Positions 8,200-16,310 are shown, counted from the stretch's first letter. The stretch: 64,000 nucleotides of DNA from Vibrio crassostreae 9ZC13 (GCF_000272045.2 NZ_AJYZ02000002.1:62001-126000), one strand, 5' to 3'. Program-made: numbers and translations. Notes: generated by a model from the letters alone, not told the origin.

Positions 8200-8547
8200 A
8201 TGCCGAATCTAGTTCTAGAGTACTCCAATTCAGTGGATGAGCGAGTAAATATCCAAGGCTTACTGGAAGATCTCCACCAAGTCGCTCTCACATGTGGCTT
8301 GTTTGATGTGCCATCAGTGAAATCTCGTTCACTGCGTTGCCATAATTGGTTGGTCGGTGATGAGGAAGATAGTGTAGACTTTATTCATATCAGCTTTGAG
8401 TTACTTTCGGGACGAACGGAAGAGCAAAAGCGAGAATTGTCACGATCGTTAATGCAGATCCTGCAAGAACAAGCGAGTCATGTAAGAAGCTTAACGGTGA
8501 ATATTCGTGATATGGATAAAAGTTGCTTTCAAAAAGTAATAAACTAA
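8200..8547 (+). CDS. 5-carboxymethyl-2-hydroxymuconate isomerase family protein
   Basis: A 115-residue protein of the CHMI branch of the tautomerase superfamily. It begins MPNLVLEYS, so removal of Met would expose the N-terminal Pro that serves as catalytic base in this family. Other family traits are the spacing to LRCHNWLVGDE and the segment FIHISFELLSGRTEEQKRELSRSL. Characterised CHMI acts in 4-hydroxyphenylacetate breakdown, but no other gene of that pathway is near, so the physiological substrate here is unknown. A DUF805 gene follows 45 bp downstream on the same strand and may be co-transcribed. Confidence 0.78.
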   Translation: MPNLVLEYSNSVDERVNIQGLLEDLHQVALTCGLFDVPSVKSRSLRCHNWLVGDEEDSVDFIHISFELLSGRTEEQKRELSRSLMQILQEQASHVRSLTVNIRDMDKSCFQKVIN

Positions 8548-8592
8548 CCATTGCTGCTGACTTTTAGCGGCGTATAAATTTGAGTATTTAAG

Positions 8593-9021
8593 ATGTCGAT
8601 GAAAGAATTACTGCTCTCTTTCAAGGGGAGAATTGGTCGTAAGACTTACTGGATTTGGAATGTTTTCTACTACATAGCGATTACCGGTTTTGCTTCAGGT
8701 ATCTCTGTGTTGTTCCCTGCTTACTCTTATATCCTGCTACCAATCATCCTATTGATGCTTGTGATCCCAGACCTTGCGGTAACCGCTAAGCGCTGGCACG
8801 ACCGCAATAAGTCTAATTACTGGCTACTATTGAATGTGCCATTAGTATTGGGTCGTTTAGCTTCGCCAATGGTTGCAACGACGACAGAGCCGGTATCGCC
8901 AATTCATATGGCGGCAACCGTCGCGGCATTAGTGTGTGGTTTCTGGATTCTGATTGAGTGTGGTTTGTTGAAAGGTACAGAAGGCCGTAATGACTACGGC
9001 GAAGACCCATGTAAATATTGA
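8593..9021 (+). CDS. DUF805 family inner-membrane protein
   Basis: A 142-residue protein with the DUF805 signature near the N-terminus (SFKGRIGRKTYWIWNVFYY) and about four hydrophobic helices, with the conserved loop AVTAKRWHDRNKSNYW between helices 2 and 3 and GLLKGTEGRNDYGEDP at the C-terminus. The family is widespread in proteobacteria and has no established function; topology suggests an inner-membrane protein. A terminator follows at once (9038-9065). Confidence 0.82.
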   Translation: MSMKELLLSFKGRIGRKTYWIWNVFYYIAITGFASGISVLFPAYSYILLPIILLMLVIPDLAVTAKRWHDRNKSNYWLLLNVPLVLGRLASPMVATTTEPVSPIHMAATVAALVCGFWILIECGLLKGTEGRNDYGEDPCKY

Positions 9022-9037
9022 ACAGCGAACCAATAAG

Positions 9038-9065
9038 AAGGGGGCATTACGCTCCCTTTTTCTTT
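9038..9065 (+). terminator. Terminator after DUF805 gene
   Basis: Eight-pair stem AAGGGGGC (9038-9045) with GCTCCCTT (9051-9058), one wobble pair, then CTTTTT-type T runs. Confidence 0.78.
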
Positions 9066-9082
9066 TTAGTGCTTTGCTAATT

Positions 9083-9433
9083 TCAGTACATTTTAGGTTC
9101 AGTATTCGGCTTAAAAGGCACGACATTTTCAGGCAGAGATTCTTCAAAGCCGCAGCGCCCTTCGAGTGCATCTTGGAACTTACAGACCTGACAGCGCAGC
9201 TCTTGCATGAGTACGACATTGGCGTGGTGTGGGTTTTTACAACGGCTAACCACTAAGTCGATGTGACTTTGCTGCGCACGAAGTCGGTCTTGCATCACGT
9301 CTGAAGCCGAACAAATCATCTGTTCGCACATCTCGTGTTTGAATTGATTGAATGCTTTCGGGTCGCTTTTCGCGAGTTGGACAAGTTCATCAAAGGGTGG
9401 CAGTTTTTGAGCGGGTTGTGGATGCGCCATCAT
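9083..9433 (-). CDS. DUF3135 domain protein, cysteine-rich
   Basis: A 116-residue soluble protein resembling the DUF3135 family of marine gammaproteobacteria (LPPFDELVQLAKSDPKAFNQF near the N-terminus). It contains six cysteines (36, 41, 65, 81, 84, 94) including a CxxC at 81-84 and a nearby HH pair, so metal or redox chemistry is conceivable; this is inference only. Two adjacent ATG codons (9433 and 9430) are possible starts behind AAGGAAGG; the second has the more usual spacing. It is downstream of the SufR-like regulator on the same strand, 119 bp away, and could share its transcript. Function unknown. Confidence 0.7.
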   Translation of the reverse strand: MMAHPQPAQKLPPFDELVQLAKSDPKAFNQFKHEMCEQMICSASDVMQDRLRAQQSHIDLVVSRCKNPHHANVVLMQELRCQVCKFQDALEGRCGFEESLPENVVPFKPNTEPKMY

Positions 9434-9552
9434 TCCTTCCTTAGCATTAAGCGTGTTTCATATGCTCTAAGCTTAAGAAAGAAATCTGTACAAATTTTAA
9501 TCTATTTGTATTTTCTCAATATTGAGACGGTATTAGCCGATTACCTTTGCAA

Positions 9553-10173
9553 TCAAAGGGCGGGTGTTAAGGTGTAAGTGCAGCGTCGTTCGCCAGCAAT
9601 GATGTGCTCTGTACGGCTCACGTGACACTCATCTTTTAGTAACTCAGTAAACACGTTGAGCTCAGATTGGCACAGGCTAGGGCAGCGAGTTGCAGCCTTA
9701 CAGATAGGGCAGTGGTTCTCAATTAAGATGTAGTGATCATCATGCTCTTGAAGCTCAGCCATGTAGCCTTCGTCTTCACGAAGCTGGGTGAGTTTTTTAA
9801 GCTTGCTGATGAGTGAATCACAGCCAGACAGCGCAGTTTGATACTGCTTAAGAGTGTGTTGTTCACGCTCGGCAGCAACCTTAGCCAGCCCTTCTTTACC
9901 AAATAGATTCTCGACAGCATCAATCACTTGAATGGTGAGTTCACCATGTCGGTCTGAAAATTGGTTATGACCTTGTTGAGTCAGGGACCAGTGGCGAGTC
10001 GGGCGACCCACTTTCACTTTCACATCATGAAACGCAAGAATACCGTCATCTTCCAGGCTTTGCAGATGTTGCCTTGCCCCCATTGTCGTCATGCCAAATT
10101 CTTCTGACAGTTGTTTCGCGGTTACCGCGCCTTGACGCTTAATGGTCTGTAAGATTCTGTCGCTTGTTTTCAT
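9553..10173 (-). CDS. SufR-like winged-helix regulator with four-Cys C-terminal cluster
   Basis: A 206-residue transcription factor. The N-terminus (about 1-70) is a winged helix: ILQTIKRQGAVTAKQLSEEF, recognition helix region TTMGARQHLQSLEDDG, and wing KVGRPTRHWSLTQQG. The C-terminal half carries cysteines 155, 158, 164, 168, 183 and 198. The series C155-x12-C168-x14-C183-x14-C198 closely resembles the C-x12-C-x13-C-x14-C ligand pattern described for cyanobacterial SufR, a [4Fe-4S] repressor of iron-sulfur assembly genes. I infer an iron-sulfur or redox-sensing regulator of the COG2345 type; its regulon is unknown and no suf/isc genes are in this window. Three spaced repeats sit just upstream of its predicted promoter. 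Confidence 0.75.
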   Translation of the reverse strand: MKTSDRILQTIKRQGAVTAKQLSEEFGMTTMGARQHLQSLEDDGILAFHDVKVKVGRPTRHWSLTQQGHNQFSDRHGELTIQVIDAVENLFGKEGLAKVAAEREQHTLKQYQTALSGCDSLISKLKKLTQLREDEGYMAELQEHDDHYILIENHCPICKAATRCPSLCQSELNVFTELLKDECHVSRTEHIIAGERRCTYTLTPAL

Positions 10174-10201
10174 ACTATCCCTACCTAATGAACCTTACTA
10201 T

Positions 10202-10229
10202 TATGAGGCAAGGTGTTTATAAAGCAAAC
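10202..10229 (-). promoter_or_regulatory. Predicted promoter of the SufR-like gene
   Basis: On the minus strand TTGCTT is followed after 16 bp by CATAAT, within 60 bp of the start codon. A match of moderate quality. Confidence 0.4.
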
Positions 10230-10230
10230 C

Positions 10231-10281
10231 ATTTACTATATTGATGATAATTTACTCTATAGATAGCGTTTTACTCTATTG
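10231..10281. repeat. Three direct repeats with exact 19-bp spacing
   Basis: ATTTACTATATTG (10231), ATTTACTCTATAG (10250) and TTTTACTCTATTG (10269) share the core TTTACT(A/C)TAT and start exactly 19 bp apart, just upstream of the regulator's predicted -35. They look like an operator array, probably for autoregulation. Confidence 0.6.
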
Positions 10282-10310
10282 GCTGCCATGGTCAGATTCT
10301 GGTGCGCTAA

Positions 10311-10343
10311 TAAAACAAAAGGCTGATACTAGGTATCAGCCTT
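10311..10343 (-). terminator. Terminator after glpX
   Basis: Perfect 11-bp stem (AAGGCTGATAC at 10319-10329, complement at 10333-10343) and, on the minus strand, TTTTGTTTT downstream. Confidence 0.9.
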
Positions 10344-10371
10344 GGAATATTCTGTTTCACCGAATTTAGGC

Positions 10372-11379
10372 TTACAGGATATGACCTACTACTTCTGGAT
10401 CTTTACGCTCTAGGTAGTGGATAGATTTGATGCGGCGAATTGTACGGCAGCGGCCACGGATAAGCAGGGTTTCTGTGGTTGCGATATTACCTTGACGAGA
10501 AATACCTTCTAGCAAGTCACCCTTAGTGATGCCTGTTGCTGAGAATACAACGTTGTCGCTGCGTGCCATGTCTTCCATCTTCAATACGATACCCGCCGTT
10601 ACGCCCATTTCTGCGCAGCGCTCAAGTTCAAGTTCACCGTGCTTGCGGTTCTCTTCTGTGTCGCCTTTCACTTCGTGGCGAGGTAGAAGACGACCGTGCA
10701 TGTCGCCGTCGAGTGCGCGAATTACCGCCGCCGAGACCACACCTTCAGGTGCGCCGCCGATGCAGTACATGACGTCTACTTCACTGTCTGGCATACAGGT
10801 TAAGATAGAAGCCGCAACATCACCGTCTGGCACAGCAAATACACGAACGCCCATTGCTTGCATGTCGGCGATGACTTGATCATGACGAGGCTTAGCAAGC
10901 GTGGTTACGACTAGAGTATCAAGTGTTTTACCTAGTGCTTTAGCGATGTTTTCTAGGTTTTCTGTTAGTGGCAGTTCTAGGTCAATCACGCCTTTAGCGC
11001 CAGGGCCAACAACCAACTTTTCCATGTACATATCAGGCGCTTTAAGGAAGCTGCCTTTTTCGCCCGCAGCCAATACAGCCAATGCATTTGATTGGCCCAT
11101 TGCTGTCATGCGTGTCCCTTCAATTGGGTCAACTGCGATGTCGACAGCGTCGCCGCCCACACCTACGTTTTCGCCGATGTATAGCATAGGTGCATCATCG
11201 ATTTCACCTTCGCCGATAACAATCTCACCGCTAATTTCGGTTTTGTTTAATAGGCTACGCATTACTTCTACAGCAGCGCCATCTGCAGCGTTTTTATCGC
11301 CACGGCCAAGCCACTTGTAACCAGCTAGTGCTGCACCTTCTGTGACACGAGAGAATGACATTGCTAAATCGCGTTTCAT
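10372..11379 (-). CDS. glpX: Class II fructose-1,6-bisphosphatase GlpX
   Basis: Hydrolyses fructose-1,6-bisphosphate to fructose-6-phosphate in gluconeogenesis, opposing PfkA encoded 3.3 kb away. The 335-residue protein (E. coli GlpX 336) starts MKRDLAMSFSRVTEGAALAGYKW and shows the Li-sensitive phosphatase-fold metal motifs VIGEGEIDDAPML and VDPIEGTRMTAMG, plus YCIGGAPEGVVSAA. In enterics glpX ends the glpFKX operon; here it stands alone and diverges from zapB over 324 bp, so it must have its own promoter. A PurR-like palindrome lies 64-77 bp upstream of its start. Confidence 0.95.
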   Translation of the reverse strand: MKRDLAMSFSRVTEGAALAGYKWLGRGDKNAADGAAVEVMRSLLNKTEISGEIVIGEGEIDDAPMLYIGENVGVGGDAVDIAVDPIEGTRMTAMGQSNALAVLAAGEKGSFLKAPDMYMEKLVVGPGAKGVIDLELPLTENLENIAKALGKTLDTLVVTTLAKPRHDQVIADMQAMGVRVFAVPDGDVAASILTCMPDSEVDVMYCIGGAPEGVVSAAVIRALDGDMHGRLLPRHEVKGDTEENRKHGELELERCAEMGVTAGIVLKMEDMARSDNVVFSATGITKGDLLEGISRQGNIATTETLLIRGRCRTIRRIKSIHYLERKDPEVVGHIL

Positions 11380-11703
11380 GCGGACTCCAAAATTTTCAAA
11401 GGGGGAATAGAAATTTCGCGGCGAATTTTACCATATCCAAAAGGAAACGTTTGCCTTTTTGTTTTTTGGAGATTGCTCTCGATCAATTCGCAGTGGAAAA
11501 CAGTTATTATTCATCAAAATAATCGGTTTGCCGTTGTGGCGGTAATCGTTCACGTCAATATTCGGTAAAAAGCGCTGTTTTTTTCATCGAATGGCGCAAA
11601 ATATCGAATATATTGAGTGTTTATCCTTGCTCTGCTGAGTAGAATGGGGAAATAAGTGGAGTGAACCTTCACCATCAAACGGATAACTTAAAGGTAGGCC
11701 AGA
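11380..11703 (+). other. Divergent intergenic region glpX / zapB
   Basis: 324 bp carrying regulatory DNA for both genes. It holds a LacI/PurR-type palindrome (11441-11456) next to glpX and a purine-rich ribosome site for zapB (AAAGGTAGG about 11690-11698). I see no small ORF or RNA gene that I could support. Confidence 0.6.
11441..11456. promoter_or_regulatory. PurR-like operator upstream of glpX
   Basis: AAGGAAACGTTTGCCT agrees with the PurR consensus ACGCAAACGTTTGCGT at 13 of 16 positions, including the complete AAACGTTT core. Other LacI-family members recognise related cores, so the regulator is not certain. Confidence 0.5.
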
Positions 11704-11946
11704 ATGTCTTTTGAAGTACTAGAGCAGCTAGAAGCAAAAATTCAAACAGCAGTAGATACAATTGCACTTCTTCAAATGGAAGTGGAAGAGCTTAAAGAAG
11801 AGAAACAAGCACTAGCAACAGAAGCTGGTGAGCTTAAAGCAAGCCGTCACGAGCTAGAGCAAAAAACTCAGCAAATGCAGGAAGAGCATTCAGCATGGCA
11901 AGATCGCATCCGTAACCTTCTTGGTAAAATGGATGAAGTAGAGTAA
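11704..11946 (+). CDS. zapB: Cell division protein ZapB
   Basis: An 80-residue all-coiled-coil protein that joins the Z-ring at midcell, binding ZapA and linking the divisome to the Ter region through MatP. The sequence MSFEVLEQLEAKIQTAVDTI continues in unbroken heptads rich in Leu, Glu and Gln up to IRNLLGKMDEVE, matching E. coli ZapB in length (81) and ends. Its place next to rraA is the usual gammaproteobacterial neighbourhood. A strong bidirectional terminator separates it from rraA. Confidence 0.94.
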   Translation: MSFEVLEQLEAKIQTAVDTIALLQMEVEELKEEKQALATEAGELKASRHELEQKTQQMQEEHSAWQDRIRNLLGKMDEVE

Positions 11947-11962
11947 TCGACTCTTCAGATTT

Positions 11963-11999
11963 AAAAAAAACGCCCGCTACTCAGTAGCGGGCGTTTTTG
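11963..11999. terminator. Bidirectional terminator between zapB and rraA
   Basis: Stem of at least 12 bp (AAAACGCCCGCTAC and its complement, 11967-11980 and 11984-11997) flanked by an A run on the left and T run on the right, so it serves both genes. Confidence 0.92.
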
Positions 12000-12044
12000 T
12001 TTGTGTTCTTATGATTTGTTTTATTATTTGAAGCTGAGTGAGAG

Positions 12045-12563
12045 TTACTCGACGTCTTCTTCCTCGACATCCAAATCGAGTTCTACATCTAGAGGTTCGG
12101 CAGAAAGAATGATGCCAGTGTTGTCTGCGTAGAGGTAATCTTCAGGTAAGAAGGTCACGCTGCCAAAGTTCACTGGAACGTCTAATTCACCGACACCTTC
12201 TTGGCTCGCACCAACAGGGATAGAAGCCAAGGCTTGGATACCTAGGTTCATGTCTTCAAGCTCATCGACTTCACGAACGCACCCGTAAACCACAATCCCT
12301 TCCCACTCATTGTTTTCGGCAAGTAGGGCTATCTCAGCATCGATCAGCGCTTTACGTAGTGAGCCGCCCCCATCGATTAACAACACACGCCCCAGACCGT
12401 CTTGCTCTAGTACAGAGCGAATCAAAGCGTTGTCTTCAAAACACTTTAATGTCGTGATCTGTCCTGCGAAGGATGCACGTCCACCGAAGTTGCTGAACAT
12501 TGGCTCCACGACATCAACTTGATCCAAATATATGTCGCACAGTGCTGAAGTGTTGTATTCCAT
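12045..12563 (-). CDS. rraA: Regulator of RNase E activity RraA
   Basis: Trimeric protein that binds RNase E and inhibits its endonuclease activity, altering global mRNA decay. The 172-residue protein contains the RraA core: [61 protein letters not shown] and [21 protein letters not shown]. The last 15 or so residues form an acidic tail ([14 protein letters not shown]) longer than in E. coli (161 residues). It has a good promoter of its own (12596-12623) behind menA, so it need not depend on the menA transcript. Confidence 0.95.
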   Translation of the reverse strand: MEYNTSALCDIYLDQVDVVEPMFSNFGGRASFAGQITTLKCFEDNALIRSVLEQDGLGRVLLIDGGGSLRKALIDAEIALLAENNEWEGIVVYGCVREVDELEDMNLGIQALASIPVGASQEGVGELDVPVNFGSVTFLPEDYLYADNTGIILSAEPLDVELDLDVEEEDVE

Positions 12564-12595
12564 TAGTATACCTTTTGAACAATGAGCTTACTTTG

Positions 12596-12623
12596 AGTAT
12601 ATCGGCGCTTGATCCCTTTGCAA
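12596..12623 (-). promoter_or_regulatory. Predicted rraA promoter
   Basis: On the minus strand TTGCAA (12618-12623), 16-bp spacer, TATACT (12596-12601), 33 bp upstream of the rraA start. Confidence 0.6.
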
Positions 12624-12636
12624 TGATTAGTCTCAT

Positions 12637-13554
12637 TTAACTCAATAGAGTTTGAGCTACGACAACCCCTGCAAACAATAGGTTAGTGACCAGTGAGCAT
12701 TTCACAATCACGGGCATCATTGGTGCAATTTGCGCTGGCTTTTCGGTTTCCCAAACGGCTTTGCCATGCTTGTAAACAATAATAATGCTCAGCAAAAACG
12801 GCAGGCTGATCCAGGCCGGTTTTTCTTGAATAAGCAGGTAGATAGCGAAAGACGCAAGGGCGAGGCCAAGCAGAGCAAAATGATAGTGTTTGGCTTTGCG
12901 TTGTCCTAGGCGAACCGCCATGGTGCGCTTACCACATTCGCTGTCGTTTTCGATATCACGCATGTTGTTGATATTGAGTACCGCAACCGCCATCAAGCCA
13001 CAGCCCAATGCCGGAAGGAATAGGCTTGGTTCAACATGGCCAGTGTGCAAGAAGTAAGTCCCTGAAACACCTAATAAACCGAAGAAGATAAATACCGATA
13101 AGTCGCCAAGGCCAATATAGCCATAAGGCTTATTACCGACGGTATAAGCGATGGCAGCAACAATGGCTAATATGCCTAACGCAATGAAAGATAAGATACT
13201 TTCAATCGAGGTTAAGGCATGAAAAATAAGAATCAGCCCAGCGACCATAGTAAACACGATGTTGAGGATGATCGCTTGCTTCATGGTTTTCGCTGTTACC
13301 GCGCCAGATTGCATGGCACGTGTTGGCCCCAGACGATTTTCGTTGTCTGTGCCTTTTACGGCGTCGCCATAGTCATTGGCTAGGTTCGATAAAATCTGTA
13401 ATAGGGTGGCGGTTAAAAATGCCAGTAGGGCTATCGATAAAGAAAACTGACCACCGGCGAACGCTAAACTACTTCCTGTAAGAATAGAGACAAGTGCGAG
13501 AGGCAGAGTTTTTGGTCGTGCGGCATCAAGCCAGATCAGTAGAGATTGTTTCAT
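12637..13554 (-). CDS. menA: 1,4-dihydroxy-2-naphthoate polyprenyltransferase MenA
   Basis: Inner-membrane UbiA-type prenyltransferase that attaches the polyprenyl tail to 1,4-dihydroxy-2-naphthoate, giving demethylmenaquinone. The 305-residue protein has about nine hydrophobic helices and the two Asp-rich prenyl-diphosphate/Mg sites: NLANDYGDAVKGTDNENR after helix 2 and NNMRDIENDSECGKRTMAVRLG after helix 6. The start MKQSLLIWLDAARPKTLPLA is typical. It lies between hslU (terminator at 13620-13648) and rraA on the same strand, the order seen in E. coli. Confidence 0.95.
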   Translation of the reverse strand: MKQSLLIWLDAARPKTLPLALVSILTGSSLAFAGGQFSLSIALLAFLTATLLQILSNLANDYGDAVKGTDNENRLGPTRAMQSGAVTAKTMKQAIILNIVFTMVAGLILIFHALTSIESILSFIALGILAIVAAIAYTVGNKPYGYIGLGDLSVFIFFGLLGVSGTYFLHTGHVEPSLFLPALGCGLMAVAVLNINNMRDIENDSECGKRTMAVRLGQRKAKHYHFALLGLALASFAIYLLIQEKPAWISLPFLLSIIIVYKHGKAVWETEKPAQIAPMMPVIVKCSLVTNLLFAGVVVAQTLLS

Positions 13555-13619
13555 CGTAGGTCTAATTCTTTGTAAGTCTTCGTTTCATACTGTGATTTGA
13601 GTATACGCCCATTTTTCGG

Positions 13620-13648
13620 GTAATAAAAAGCCCACTCGAAAGTGGGCC
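13620..13648 (-). terminator. Terminator after hslVU
   Basis: Stem GCCCACT (13630-13636) with AGTGGGC (13641-13647), CGAA loop, and on the minus strand a TTTTTATTA tract. Confidence 0.83.
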
Positions 13649-13709
13649 TTGAATTCGCTTATTAGCTGCTATTTCTTTGAGATAGAGCAATAAGTTAGAG
13701 TTTGGTGTG

Positions 13710-15050
13710 CTACAGGATGAAGCGGCTTAGGTCTTCGTCTTCAACGAATTCGCCAAGTTTCGATGTTACGTAAGCTTCATCAATCACTAGCTTGCTGCCA
13801 GCTTTGTCTGTTGCTTCGAATGAAATCTCATCCATTAGACGCTCCATCACTGTGTGTAGACGACGCGCACCGATGTTCTCAGTGGTTTCGTTTACGCGCC
13901 ATGCTGCGTCCGCAATCTGGTTGATGCCATCTTCAGTGAACTCAATGTTGACATCTTCTGTTTTCATTAGGGCAATGTATTGCTCTGTTAGAGATGCTTT
14001 TGGCTCAGTTAGGATGCGTTTGAAGTCATGTGCTGATAGTGCTTCAAGTTCTACGCGGATTGGTAGACGACCTTGTAGCTCAGGGATCAGGTCAGATGGC
14101 TTAGCCACTTGGAATGCGCCTGATGTGATAAACAAGATGTGGTCAGTTTTAACCATACCGTGCTTGGTTGATACTGTGCTGCCTTCGATAAGAGGCAGTA
14201 GGTCACGCTGAACACCTTCGCGAGATACATCTGGGCCTGAACTGTCGCCACGCTTACAGATTTTGTCGATCTCATCGATGAATACGATGCCGTTGTTTTC
14301 AGCGTTGAAGATCGCGTTCTCTTTCAGCTCTTCTTGGTTCACAAGCTTCGCAGCTTCTTCTTCCGTCAGTGCTTTGAATGCGTCTTTGATTTTCATCTTA
14401 CGCTTTTTCTTGGTGTCGCCCGCTAGGTTTTGGAACATGCCTTGCAGCTGGTTTGTCATCTCTTCCATGCCTGGAGGTGACATGATTTCAACGCCCATTT
14501 GCGGTGCGGCTACATCAACTTCAATCTCTTTGTCATCTAGCTTACCTTCACGCAGTTTTTTGCGGAAAATCTGACGAGTGTTTGAAGAGGTTGTGTCTTC
14601 AGTTGATTGCTCGTTCTGACCCCAAGCATCACGCGCTGGTGGTAGAAGGGCATCAAGAATGCGTTCTTCAGCTTGTTCTTCAGCGCGGTATTGTACTTTT
14701 TCCATCGCTTGTTGGTGCGTCATCTTGATCGCAACGTCCGTTAGATCACGGATGATGGTTTCAACTTCTTTACCAACGTAACCCACTTCGGTGAACTTAG
14801 TCGCTTCTACCTTGATGAAAGGCGCGTTTGCTAATTTCGCTAGGCGGCGAGCGATTTCAGTTTTACCTACACCCGTTGGGCCAATCATCAGGATGTTTTT
14901 TGGCGATACTTCAACACGTAGGCTTTCTTCAAGCTGCATACGCCGCCAGCGGTTACGAAGAGCGATAGCCACTGAGCGCTTAGCGTTGTCTTGGCCGATA
15001 ATGTGGCGATTGAGTTCGTGAACAATTTCGCGAGGAGTCATCTCAGACAT
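13710..15050 (-). CDS. hslU: HslU, ATPase subunit of the HslUV protease
   Basis: AAA+ unfoldase that feeds substrates such as SulA and RpoH into HslV in the cytoplasm. The 446-residue protein (E. coli 443) has Walker A GPTGVGKT (57-64), the pore motif GYVGKEVE, the intermediate I domain rich in charged residues (about 110-230, with [12 protein letters not shown]), Walker [10 protein letters not shown], the sensor/arginine-finger region [12 protein letters not shown] and the C-terminal tail EDLSRFIL that docks into HslV. It follows hslV by 58 bp in one heat-shock operon. Confidence 0.97.
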   Translation of the reverse strand: MSEMTPREIVHELNRHIIGQDNAKRSVAIALRNRWRRMQLEESLRVEVSPKNILMIGPTGVGKTEIARRLAKLANAPFIKVEATKFTEVGYVGKEVETIIRDLTDVAIKMTHQQAMEKVQYRAEEQAEERILDALLPPARDAWGQNEQSTEDTTSSNTRQIFRKKLREGKLDDKEIEVDVAAPQMGVEIMSPPGMEEMTNQLQGMFQNLAGDTKKKRKMKIKDAFKALTEEEAAKLVNQEELKENAIFNAENNGIVFIDEIDKICKRGDSSGPDVSREGVQRDLLPLIEGSTVSTKHGMVKTDHILFITSGAFQVAKPSDLIPELQGRLPIRVELEALSAHDFKRILTEPKASLTEQYIALMKTEDVNIEFTEDGINQIADAAWRVNETTENIGARRLHTVMERLMDEISFEATDKAGSKLVIDEAYVTSKLGEFVEDEDLSRFIL

Positions 15051-15108
15051 GGTTTTTCCTTAATTCTTTAATCACTGTTGAATACAACGTTATTGATGGA
15101 AGCGGTCG

Positions 15109-15657
15109 TTACTCTGGCTTTGGCAGCTCAACGGTGCTTTCTAGTTCTTCAATAGTGTGGTGATGGTTGGTGAAGACACAGATGTCGCCTGCAATGTTCA
15201 GCGACTTTTCTGCGATTTCACGCGCATCTAAATCAGTATTTTCTAATAGTGCAGTAGCGGCTGCTTGAGCGAAGTTTCCGCCCGAACCGATCGCAATCAG
15301 GTCGTTCTCAGGTTGAACTACGTCACCGTTACCTGTGATGATCAGTGAAGCGGTCTCATCCGCTACTGCTAACAGTGCTTCTAACTTACGTAGAGCACGG
15401 TCGCTACGCCAATCCTTCGCTAGCTCAACTGCCGCTTTGGTGAGATGGCCTTGGTGCATTTGCAGCTTGCTTTCAAATTTTTCGAATAGCGTGAAAGCAT
15501 CAGCCGTACCGCCAGCAAAACCGGCCAGTACTTTGTTGTTGTATAGGCGACGTACTTTACGGGCGTTGCCCTTCATTACTGTATTGCCCAGAGATACTTG
15601 TCCATCACCCGCGATGACGACTTTATTATTACGACGTACAGATACAATGGTAGTCAC
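15109..15657 (-). CDS. hslV: HslV, peptidase subunit of the HslUV protease
   Basis: Threonine peptidase that assembles as a double hexamer and is activated by HslU. The 182-residue protein begins [20 protein letters not shown], so Thr2 becomes the N-terminal nucleophile after Met removal; the catalytic Lys is in GNARKVRRL and the Gly-rich [14 protein letters not shown] follows. The C-terminus has a few residues more than E. coli (176). It is first in the operon and has a clear sigma-32 promoter 40 bp upstream. Confidence 0.97.
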   Translation of the reverse strand: MTTIVSVRRNNKVVIAGDGQVSLGNTVMKGNARKVRRLYNNKVLAGFAGGTADAFTLFEKFESKLQMHQGHLTKAAVELAKDWRSDRALRKLEALLAVADETASLIITGNGDVVQPENDLIAIGSGGNFAQAAATALLENTDLDAREIAEKSLNIAGDICVFTNHHHTIEELESTVELPKPE

Positions 15658-15696
15658 GAGTCGACCTCTTTTGATTATTATTTATGGTTACTACTT

Positions 15697-15725
15697 ATAT
15701 GTGGCTCCACTATCATGAATTCAAG
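15697..15725 (-). promoter_or_regulatory. Sigma-32 (heat-shock) promoter of hslVU
   Basis: On the minus strand CTTGAAT (15719-15725), 14-bp spacer, CCACATAT (15697-15704), close to the RpoH consensus CTTGAAA-N13-15-CCCCATnT. Its position 40 bp before the hslV start is right. Confidence 0.8.
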
Positions 15726-15955
15726 TGCCACATTTAATGGTATGCTATATCAAAAAAACTAAATGTTACCAGTTGTTTCAAACATCCATTACCTGTTGAG
15801 CCTATGTGTGGCAAGGGTTGGTGGGTTAATAGTTTGTAATAAATATAAAAAAAGATAAAACAAATTTCTAACGTGAAATGGTTAACACTTTTTGTTTGAT
15901 TTATAAGGAATGATGTTCACTAATCAGTGGTATTCACTGCATAAGGAGTAGTGTG

Positions 15956-16216
15956 ATGAATAGTGACAATATCAGTTTTTTTAATAGAGATATGGATCTG
16001 GATGAGCTGTCTATACTGCATCATCTGATGTATCAGGAGGCGGGCGAGTGTTCAACAGAACATCTAAAAAACTCGGTCAACGTTTTTCTTAAACGTCCAT
16101 TTCCTAACGTTTTAGCGCACTTGGATTTTTTTGGTTACATCGAGATAAATAAGGAGCAGGTCTACCTGACTGACTTTGGGCTTGAGTACTACGAACAAGT
16201 ACCTCAGTTTCGTTAA
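15956..16216 (+). CDS. Small protein of unknown function (86 aa)
   Basis: I do not recognise this protein. The ATG at 15956 has AAGGAG 8-9 bases upstream; the GTG three bases earlier is less well spaced. The 86 residues are acidic at the start (NISFFNRDMDLDELSILHHLMYQE) and read like a compact alpha fold with a possible winged-helix flavour: SILHHLMYQEAGECSTEHLKN..., then LAHLDFFGYIEINKEQVYLTDFGLEYY, where the last part resembles a wing strand pair seen in small HTH proteins. No signal peptide or membrane segment. It stands alone between hslV and ftsN, opposite to both, and is followed by a strong hairpin. Coding is supported by the ribosome site and codon use like the neighbours. Confidence 0.7.
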   Translation: MNSDNISFFNRDMDLDELSILHHLMYQEAGECSTEHLKNSVNVFLKRPFPNVLAHLDFFGYIEINKEQVYLTDFGLEYYEQVPQFR

Positions 16217-16283
16217 AACGCACTCTTTTGATTAACATACTGGTATTGCTTGTGCGATGAACTATTGAACGCTTTCAAACAGC

Positions 16284-16310
16284 AATAGGGGGAATCCTCT
16301 TCCCCCTATT
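16284..16310. terminator. Strong hairpin between convergent small gene and ftsN
   Basis: Perfect 11-bp stem AATAGGGGGAA (16284-16294) with TTCCCCCTATT (16300-16310), 5-nt loop. Neither side has a long T run, but the stem is strong and the position between convergent ends fits a shared terminator. Confidence 0.65.

Noticed and set aside
8200-8547. hpaF-type gene indicating an aromatic degradation cluster
   Set aside because: No other 4-hydroxyphenylacetate pathway gene is nearby, so only the family is named.
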